Shown piece after piece: positions 26,659 to 33,450 of a stretch of 33,450 bases of DNA; the first letter of the stretch is position 1, and each line of letters opens with the position of its first letter. The notes under the pieces are model-generated. The model was not told the origin of the DNA. It was given only the letters and a program-made list of their open reading frames with translations, and searched no databases. The stretch comes from Planctomycetaceae bacterium. Lineage in GTDB: Bacteria; Planctomycetota; Planctomycetia; Pirellulales; UBA1268. The stretch is taken from NCBI GenBank assembly GCA_947453375.1, contig CANGGT010000020.1, forward strand, positions 1 to 33,450, read 5' to 3'. The translations under genes were made by a program, and so were the position numbers.

Positions 26659-28140
26659 TCACTTCGCCGGCGCGGCTCGTCCGACCATCTCCGGCTGCTT
26701 CACCGGACCGAAGCCGACGTTCGCTTCCGACTCCATTCGCACCTCATCGTCCGTCATCGTCAGCCGGACGGTCGTCACGAACGGCGTCTCGACAAAGCAG
26801 AGCCGCAGCGTGAACGTCTCTCCCTCCCAGCCCCCGGCGACGGCCGCGGGGCGCGGAGGATAGCCTCCCCAGGCGACGTCGCCACGGCGCCACGCCCCCC
26901 GGCCGCACTCGATGCGGTGCTCCTTTCCGGCGGTCCGAAACACGACCGCATCCCCGTCAGTGCCAGGAACGATCGTCACCGTTTCGAGTGAAGCGCCGTT
27001 CTCGCCGAAGGTGAACAGCTTCCCGGAAACCTTCGCAGGCACCGCGCCGGCCGGCGGCAGGGGCACCTGGAGCGCGGCGAGCTTGGCGGCGAGCCTTCCT
27101 GCGGCCGCGTCGTCTGCCGGGAGCGGCACGCGTCGGAAGGCCGGGAGGAGCTTTTCCCAGACGATGTCGAGAACGCGCTGCATGTCGCGCGTGCCCGACG
27201 TGATCGCCACGACGGCATCCTCCTCCGGCAACACGATGCAATATTGGCCGAAAGCCCCGTCGCCGCGGAAGGCCCCGTGCCGGCAACGCCAGAACTGGTA
27301 ACCGTAGCCCTGGTCCCAGTCACTGTCGGGATTGCTCCCGTTGGCCACCTGCCGGCTCGTCGCTTCCTCGACCCAGGCCGCGGGGACGATCTGCCTCCCC
27401 TCCCACGTTCCCTTCTGGAGGAGCATCTGGCCGAAGGTCGCGATGTCGCCGGTGCGGACACTCAACCCGAAGCCACCGACGCTCATCCCCTCTGGGCTCT
27501 CCTCCCAGGTCGCCCCCTCGATGCCGAGTGGCGCAAAGAGCCGCGGCCCGAGATAGTCGATGAGCTTCTCGCCGGTCGCTTTCTGGACGATCGCCGACTG
27601 CATGAAGGTCGCCGGTGTGTTGTAGAGGAAGTGGGTCCCCGGCTTGAACGGGACGGGATGGGCGAGGAACTGCCGCACCCACGGCTCGCTCCGCAGATGC
27701 GGCGGCTCCCCCTGATGCCCCGTCGCCATGCGGAGGAGGTCAGCCACACGCATCGCCTTCAGATGGGCCGACGGATCTGCCGGGGCTTCGGCCGGAAAGA
27801 ACGTGAGCACTGGATCATCGATCCGCAGCTTCCCCTCCGCGGCCGCGATTCCCACGGCCGTCGACGTAAAACTCTTGGAGAGGGAATAGAGCTGGTGGCG
27901 CAGCTCCGGCTTGTACGGCGCCCACCAGCCCTCGGCGACCACATGGCCATGCCTCACGACCATCACGCTGTGGAGACCATCGGCCACCGTCGCGTCACCC
28001 GCCGCGTCGAGCGCCTCGACGAACGCGAGGAGGTCGACCGACGACACCCCCTGCGCTTCAGGCGCGCTCCGCGGCAGCTCCGCGGCGGGGACGACGGCAC
28101 TCGACAGCGCCAGGAGAAGCAGACAAACGAGACGGGGCAT
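26659..28140 (-). CDS. Secreted serine hydrolase, beta-lactamase (class C)-like family
   Basis: Signal MPRLVCLLLLALSSAVVPAAE; SxxK motif YSLSKSFTSTAVGIAAAEGKLRIDDPV; FLYNTPATFMQ Tyr-Asn-like motif; C-terminal extra domain. Confidence 0.85.
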   Translation of the reverse strand: MPRLVCLLLLALSSAVVPAAELPRSAPEAQGVSSVDLLAFVEALDAAGDATVADGLHSVMVVRHGHVVAEGWWAPYKPELRHQLYSLSKSFTSTAVGIAAAEGKLRIDDPVLTFFPAEAPADPSAHLKAMRVADLLRMATGHQGEPPHLRSEPWVRQFLAHPVPFKPGTHFLYNTPATFMQSAIVQKATGEKLIDYLGPRLFAPLGIEGATWEESPEGMSVGGFGLSVRTGDIATFGQMLLQKGTWEGRQIVPAAWVEEATSRQVANGSNPDSDWDQGYGYQFWRCRHGAFRGDGAFGQYCIVLPEEDAVVAITSGTRDMQRVLDIVWEKLLPAFRRVPLPADDAAAGRLAAKLAALQVPLPPAGAVPAKVSGKLFTFGENGASLETVTIVPGTDGDAVVFRTAGKEHRIECGRGAWRRGDVAWGGYPPRPAAVAGGWEGETFTLRLCFVETPFVTTVRLTMTDDEVRMESEANVGFGPVKQPEMVGRAAPAK

Positions 28141-28173
28141 GAGCGAGCAACTCCCATCGGGATGACAACGGAC

Positions 28174-29940
28174 TCAATGACTGTGCCTCGGCACCGTTCG
28201 ACAGACGTCGCGGAACGTGCAGGCGAAGTCGAGGCAGCCGCCGGTGTGCAGCTGCCCGACGTGGTCGCGGTAGAGCTGCTGCCAGGGGGTGGCGCCGGGG
28301 GGAACGGTGTCCCAGGCCGAGGTGTCGCGCGCGGCCCATTCAGCCGCCGGCACGAGCGCATCGACAGCCCGCTTGCCGAGATCGACGCGGACCCGGTCGC
28401 CCGTCCGCAGCCGGGCCAGGCCACCACCGGCAAAGGCCTCCGGAGAGGCATTGAGGATCGAAGGGCTCGCCGCGGTGCCACTCTGCCGGCCGTCGCCGAG
28501 CGTCGGCAGCTCCGAGATCCCGCGGCGGACGAGCGCCTCCGGCGGAAGCATGTTGACCACCTCGCCACTCCCGGGGAAGCCGAGCGTGCCACAGCCCCGG
28601 ATGACGAGGAGCGTCGTCTCGTCGATGGCAAGCGTCGCGTCGTCGATGCGGGCGTGGTAATCCTCGGGGCTGTCGAAGACGACCGCCCGGCATTCGAACG
28701 TCTCCTCGGCCCCCGGCTCCGAGAGGTAACGGCGACGGAAGTCGGTGCTGATGACGCTCGTCTTGAGGAGCGCCGCCTCGAAAAGATTCCCGGAGAGGAC
28801 GAGGAAGCCGGCCTGCTCGCGGAGCGGCGCGGCGACAGAACGGATCACCCGCCCGTCGGGGGGCGGGGCCGCGGCGACGTTCTCCGCCACGGTCTTCCCG
28901 CTCACCGTCAGCGGCGCGCCGTCGAGGAGGCCATGCCGGAGGAGTTCGGCCATCACCGTTGGTAGACCACCGGCCCGATGAAAATCCTCGCCGAGGTGCG
29001 CGCCGGCCGGTTGGAGGTCGACCAGCAGCGGCAGGGCATGGCCGTGGGTCTCCCAATCGCGGATGTCGAGGTCGATTCCGGCATGGCGGGCGACGGCGAT
29101 GATGTGCGGCGGGCAATTCGTGCTCCCGCCGAGGGCCGTGTTGACGCGGATGCCATTGAGGAGCGCGGCGCGGGTGAGGATCGTCGCCGGCCGGAGATCC
29201 TCCTCCACCATCGCCACGATTCTTTTTCCCGCCGCATGGGCGGCCTGACCGCGCTCGCGGTAGGGGCCGGGGATCTGGGCCGAGCCGGGGAGGGCCATCC
29301 CGAGCGCCTCGGCGAGGCAGTTCATCGACAGCGCCGTTCCCATCACGTTGCAATGGCCGACGCTCGGCGCCGAGGCGGCGAGGAGATCCATGAACTTCCG
29401 CTCGTCGATCTCGCCCGCCGCGAGGCGCCGCCTGGCCTCCCAAATGATCGTGCCGGCGCCGGCCACCTCGCCGTCGAGGTAGCTGTTGAGCATCGGCCCG
29501 CCGTTGAAGATCAGCGCCGGGAGGTTGCAGGTGACCGCGGCCATGAGCGCTGCCGGCGTCGTTTTGTCACACCCGGTCGTGAAGATCACGCCGTCGAGGG
29601 GATAGCCGTGGAGGATCTCGACGAGACCGAGGTAGGCGAGATTGCGGTCGAGGGCGGCCGTCGGCCGGCGGGCCGATTCCTGGATCGGGTGCATCGGGAA
29701 GACCAGCGGCAGCCCCCCGGCATCGCGGACGCCGTCGCAGAGCCGCTTCACCGACTCGAGATGGACGCGGTTGCAGGGGGTGAGGTCGCTGGCCGATTGG
29801 GCGATGCCGATCACGGCCCGCCCCCCCTGGAGCTCCCCCGGGGTCAGTCCCGAGTTCAAAAACCGCTCGAGGTACAGCGCCGTCATCCCGGGATTGCCCG
29901 GTTCGTTCCACCACTGTTCCGACCGCAGACGCGTCGTCAT
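28174..29940 (-). CDS. IlvD/Edd family dehydratase (dihydroxy-acid or, more likely, sugar-acid dehydratase)
   Basis: [105 protein letters not shown]; start ATG at 29940 overlapping the upstream stop. Confidence 0.88.
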   Translation of the reverse strand: MTTRLRSEQWWNEPGNPGMTALYLERFLNSGLTPGELQGGRAVIGIAQSASDLTPCNRVHLESVKRLCDGVRDAGGLPLVFPMHPIQESARRPTAALDRNLAYLGLVEILHGYPLDGVIFTTGCDKTTPAALMAAVTCNLPALIFNGGPMLNSYLDGEVAGAGTIIWEARRRLAAGEIDERKFMDLLAASAPSVGHCNVMGTALSMNCLAEALGMALPGSAQIPGPYRERGQAAHAAGKRIVAMVEEDLRPATILTRAALLNGIRVNTALGGSTNCPPHIIAVARHAGIDLDIRDWETHGHALPLLVDLQPAGAHLGEDFHRAGGLPTVMAELLRHGLLDGAPLTVSGKTVAENVAAAPPPDGRVIRSVAAPLREQAGFLVLSGNLFEAALLKTSVISTDFRRRYLSEPGAEETFECRAVVFDSPEDYHARIDDATLAIDETTLLVIRGCGTLGFPGSGEVVNMLPPEALVRRGISELPTLGDGRQSGTAASPSILNASPEAFAGGGLARLRTGDRVRVDLGKRAVDALVPAAEWAARDTSAWDTVPPGATPWQQLYRDHVGQLHTGGCLDFACTFRDVCRTVPRHSH

Positions 29941-31421
29941 GCCTCCACTCCCGGCTTCGGTATCGAGATCACGCGAGTCTCGAGGAACTCGCGGATCCCC
30001 TCCTCCCCTCCCTCGGCGCCGATCCCGCTTTGCTTCACGCCACCGAAGGGAATCTCGGCCTTGAGGGGCCGCCATTCATTGACGCCGACGATCCCCGCCT
30101 CAAGCGCCGAAGCGACGCCGCGGAAGCGTCCCAGATCGGTGCCATAGACGTAGGCCGCCAAGCCGTAGGGGGTGGCATTGGCACGCTCGACGGCTTCGGG
30201 AAGCGTTCGGTAGGAGAGGAGCGGAATCACCGGTCCGAAGATCTCCTCGCTCGCCAGCCGCATCGAGTCACTCACGCCGGCCACGACCGTCGGCGGCGAG
30301 AAGTTTTCTACCGTCAATCCAGGGGTCGCTTCAAAGCTCCGGTTCTCCGCCACGATCCTGGCCCCCGCCGCCACCGCTTCGTCGACGCGGCTCCGCACAT
30401 CGCGGCTCGCCGCGGCATGAATCAGCGGCCCGGCATCGACGCCCTCAGCGAGGCCGTTGCCGACGCGGAGGGCCGCGATCCGGGCGGCGAGCCGCTCGAT
30501 GAGCTCGGCCTCGCGGTCGCCATGGACGAAGATCCGGTTGGCGGTCACGCACACCTGCCCTGAGACGAACATCTTCAGTCGGACGAGTTGGTCGGTGACG
30601 AAGTCCAGATCGGCGTCGGGGAGGATGATGAAGGGGGCGTTGCCACCGAGTTCGAGCGAGAGCCGCTTGATCCCCGGCGCGGCGGCAGCCATCAGGCCGC
30701 TGCCGGTCGCGGTCGAGCCGGTGAGGCTGAGCACGCGGACGCGCTCGTGGGCCGCGAGGACGGGACCGACGACGCTCCCCTTTCCCGGCACGATCTGAAG
30801 CACGCCTGCCGGCAGCCCCGCCTCGGCCAGGATCGGCGCCAAGGCAAGCGCCACCAGCGGCGTCGCCTCCGCTGGCTTCCACACCGCCGTGCATCCGGCC
30901 GCGAGCGCCGCGGCCACTTTCTTCGCCCCCTGGGCAAGCGGGAAGTTCCACGGGGTGATCAGCCCGGCGACCCCGGCCGGACGCTGCTCGACGAGAAACT
31001 CCCGCCCCGCCTCGGGATGGGGGACGATCCTTCCCTGAACGCGCCTCGTCTCTTCGCCAAACCACTGGAAGAAGCTCGCCGCGTAGTCGACTTCGCCGGC
31101 TGCCTGGAGGTAGGGCTTGCCCTGCTCCGCGGTGAGGAGGCGGGCAAACTCGTCGCGGCGAGAAAGCAAGGCCGCCGCCGTGGCTTTGAGGATCTCGCCT
31201 CGCGCGGCCGCTGGAATCGCGCGCCAGCCACGCCCGGCACGATCCGCCCCCTCGATCGCTGCCGTGACGGTCGCGGCATCGGCACGCCCCACCTCGGCAA
31301 GCGTCTCGCCGGTGGCGGGGTTGCGGACGGTGAACACGTCGCCGCCGCGCTGATCAATCTCCCGCCAAGCGCCATCGATCCACGGGGCGGGCTCGAACCA
31401 GAACGGTGGGCAAGTTTTCAT
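29937..31421 (-). CDS. NAD(P)-dependent aldehyde dehydrogenase (succinate/ketoglutarate-semialdehyde dehydrogenase-like)
   Basis: GVAGLITPWNFPLAQGAKKVAAALAAGCTAVWKPAEATPL, LSLTGSTATGSGLM, LELGGNAPFIILPDADLDF, GQVCVTANRIFVH, EEIFGPVIPLL, PFGGVKQSGIGAEGG. Confidence 0.9.
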   Translation of the reverse strand: MKTCPPFWFEPAPWIDGAWREIDQRGGDVFTVRNPATGETLAEVGRADAATVTAAIEGADRAGRGWRAIPAAARGEILKATAAALLSRRDEFARLLTAEQGKPYLQAAGEVDYAASFFQWFGEETRRVQGRIVPHPEAGREFLVEQRPAGVAGLITPWNFPLAQGAKKVAAALAAGCTAVWKPAEATPLVALALAPILAEAGLPAGVLQIVPGKGSVVGPVLAAHERVRVLSLTGSTATGSGLMAAAAPGIKRLSLELGGNAPFIILPDADLDFVTDQLVRLKMFVSGQVCVTANRIFVHGDREAELIERLAARIAALRVGNGLAEGVDAGPLIHAAASRDVRSRVDEAVAAGARIVAENRSFEATPGLTVENFSPPTVVAGVSDSMRLASEEIFGPVIPLLSYRTLPEAVERANATPYGLAAYVYGTDLGRFRGVASALEAGIVGVNEWRPLKAEIPFGGVKQSGIGAEGGEEGIREFLETRVISIPKPGVEA

Positions 31422-31509
31422 GATGGATGTCGGACGGCATGTCAGACGGTGAGAAGGAGGCTCGTCATGTGGTCTTGATTCACAGTCGCGATGCGGGCTG
31501 TCGAAGAAC

Positions 31510-32670
31510 TCACTCCCCGACATGGAGAACTTCCGCATAGATCCGCTCGGCATCGGCCGCCGTCACGGCAACGGGGTTGGGGTCGATGAGCCGGCGGTTG
31601 CTGGCGGCGGCGCTTGCCATCGGGGCGATGGCCGTAGCAGGGACGACGATCCGGTCGAGCGTCGCCCGAAGGCCGATGGCCCGGGCGGTGGCATCGAGCC
31701 GGTCAGCGAAGGCGGCAGGCTCGAGCGCCCCCCACTCGAGCGCCGTCCCCAGGGCGGCAAAGTCGTCGGCGCAGGCCGGAGCGTTGTGCCGCATCAGCGC
31801 CCCGGCAAAGCAGCCGGTGATCACGCCATGGGGGATGTGAAAGCGGCCCCCAAGAGGGAGCGCGAGGGCATGGACGGCGCAGCACGAGGCGTTGGCGAAG
31901 GCCATGCCGGCCAGATGCGAGCCGATCGCCATCCGATCGCGGGCGACCTCATCGCCGGGATCGCGGCAGACTCTCTCGAGCGCGGGGCCGATCTGCCGGG
32001 CCGCCTCGAGGGCGAGGCCACGGGCGATCGGCGTCGCCACGCGGGCGATGAAGGCTTCGATCGCGTGGACGAGCGCATCCATCCCTGCCGCGGCCGTCAC
32101 CGCCGGCGGAAGCCGATCCGTGAGAGCGGGATCGACGATGGCGATGTCGGCGAGGAGCGACGGATCGACGACCCCGACCTTGGTCCCGGCGGCCGCGTCG
32201 GTGAGGATTGCCACGAAGGTCGCCTCGGAGCCGGTGCCGGCCGTCGTCGGCACGAGAATCGTGGGGAGGCCCCGTCCCCCGGCCCGACCGATGCCGACGT
32301 AGTCCGCCGGCGCTCCTCCGCGCGAGGCCACCAGCGCCGCCACCTTCGTGGCATCCATGACGCTCCCGCCACCGAGGCCGATGACGACATCGACGGCTGC
32401 TTCACGGATCTCGCCGGCGAGCCGCGCGACGTCGGTCAGCGGCGGCTCGGGGGTCACCTCGGCAGACGCCCCGGCGAGGATCCCGGCCGCGGTCAAGGAC
32501 GCAGCCACCGGGGCAAGAAGACCGGCCGATTCGACCCCCCGATCGCTGACCAGGAACGCCCGGTTCCAGCCCCGGCCGCGGCACACCTCAGCCAAGCGGC
32601 CACTGGCCCCCCGCCCGGTGATCACGCGACGGGGAAGATTGTTTTCGTAGCCCTGCCGCACGTCCACCAT
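31510..32670 (-). CDS. Iron-containing alcohol dehydrogenase / maleylacetate-reductase-like protein
   Basis: ATG 32670 with GGAG SD; VDVVIGLGGGSVMDATKVAALV, ILVPTTAGTGSEAT, AAGMDALVHAIEAF, CAVHALALPLGGRFHIPHGVI. Confidence 0.9.
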   Translation of the reverse strand: MVDVRQGYENNLPRRVITGRGASGRLAEVCRGRGWNRAFLVSDRGVESAGLLAPVAASLTAAGILAGASAEVTPEPPLTDVARLAGEIREAAVDVVIGLGGGSVMDATKVAALVASRGGAPADYVGIGRAGGRGLPTILVPTTAGTGSEATFVAILTDAAAGTKVGVVDPSLLADIAIVDPALTDRLPPAVTAAAGMDALVHAIEAFIARVATPIARGLALEAARQIGPALERVCRDPGDEVARDRMAIGSHLAGMAFANASCCAVHALALPLGGRFHIPHGVITGCFAGALMRHNAPACADDFAALGTALEWGALEPAAFADRLDATARAIGLRATLDRIVVPATAIAPMASAAASNRRLIDPNPVAVTAADAERIYAEVLHVGE

Positions 32671-32888
32671 TCGCTTGCTCCCCGCGTGGCTCCCCCGCCC
32701 GCTTCTCCCTCGCCAACCCACACTCAGGGGCGGAAAGCGTCGGAGCCGGATCGTACCAAACAGCCGCGAGCCGACGGGGCAACGCCATTCCCGTCGAATG
32801 GACAACGCCGGCGAGCCGCTCACGAACCGGCTGCTCTGGAACAGGCAGCGCCCTAAAAAAAGTCTCCTTGTTTCACAGCGCCGGTCGA

Positions 32889-32918
32889 TTGACTTCTTCA
32901 GGGAGCGCGGACTATCAT
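32889..32918 (+). promoter_or_regulatory. Candidate sigma70-like promoter TTGACT-N18-TATCAT
   Basis: TTGACT at 32889-32894, TATCAT at 32913-32918, about 85 bp upstream of the ATG at 33003. Confidence 0.45.
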
Positions 32919-33002
32919 CCGTCAAGGGGTGGATTTCCGAGGCGATCGTGCAGGCCTGCTGCCGCTCGCGACCCATCGCCCCCCGAAACGCGTACCACCG
33001 CC

Positions 33003-33434
33003 ATGCTCCCGGCTTTCCACCATCCCGTGACGCGGTTTCTCCGCTCCTGCGGGGTCGTGGTGGCGCTGGTGCTGATCGCTCTGGGCTCCTTCCAGTCGGC
33101 CCAGGCCAGCTGTGGTGATTGGCTCGTCGGCCACGACATGCCGGCTCATGCCTCGGAAGTGACCGCTGGCGACGCTGGTGAAACGTCCGCAGCCAAGCCG
33201 GCCGAGTCTCCCCGGCGTCGCCCCTGCAACGGCCCCTCCTGCGGCCGGGCCCCGGTCGCTCCTCTCGCCCCGAGCGAAGCACCGACCACTCCCCTCGAAC
33301 TCGATCGGGCCGCGCTCCTTTCCGATCCGACGCCGGCCGAGATCTCGACCGCCGGTGCCTGGCTCGTCCTCGACGAGCCCCTCTCAATTCCGGCCGTCTC
33401 CGGCCCCCCCGAGCGTCCGCCCAGGGTCGCCTGA
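33003..33434 (+). CDS. Small secreted Pro-rich protein of unknown function with CGDWL and CNGPSC motifs
   Basis: Signal peptide HHPVTRFLRSCGVVVALVLIALGSFQSAQAS followed by CGDWLVGHDMP, RRRPCNGPSCGRAP; stop inside the window. Confidence 0.65.
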   Translation: MLPAFHHPVTRFLRSCGVVVALVLIALGSFQSAQASCGDWLVGHDMPAHASEVTAGDAGETSAAKPAESPRRRPCNGPSCGRAPVAPLAPSEAPTTPLELDRAALLSDPTPAEISTAGAWLVLDEPLSIPAVSGPPERPPRVA

Positions 33435-33450
33435 CGACGGCGTGGGCCCC

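Noticed and set aside
1-33450. CRISPR arrays, tRNA/rRNA genes, IS elements, prophage or toxin-antitoxin genes
   Set aside because: None recognised on reading; no regularly spaced repeats, transposase motifs or terminal inverted repeats were seen.

Overview
High-GC bacterial window that looks planctomycete-like, judging from the DUF1559-type and DUF2330-type proteins, CGD/CxGPxC-type secreted proteins and general gene style. No rRNA, tRNA, CRISPR array, transposase or phage module was recognised. Left part: the 3' end of a repeat-rich secreted protein, then a minus-strand MdtABC-type RND efflux operon (MFP -> acyltransferase/SGNH -> RND -> RND). The acyltransferase is embedded between the MFP and pump genes and overlaps the first pump gene by ATGA. 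Centre: a large secreted glycosidase-like protein, a Cache-HAMP class III cyclase, a small secreted His-rich protein, and a 1367-aa in-frame fusion of an AmpG-like MFS transporter to a secreted (alpha/alpha)6 glycoside-hydrolase-like region with F5/8C-like domains. These are followed by a DUF1559-like protein and a DUF2330 protein. Right part: a GAF-GAF-PAS class III cyclase preceded by a coiled-coil protein built from exact 36-aa tandem repeats, a beta-lactamase-family serine hydrolase, and a minus-strand Fe-ADH / aldehyde dehydrogenase / IlvD-Edd dehydratase cluster. The window ends with a small secreted protein that has a recognisable sigma70-like promoter. The most interesting observations are the transporter-hydrolase fusion, the acyltransferase wired into the RND operon, the 36-aa repeat coiled-coil/cyclase pair, and an intergenic cluster of inverted repeats. 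All family calls come from reading the motifs; no database search was run.
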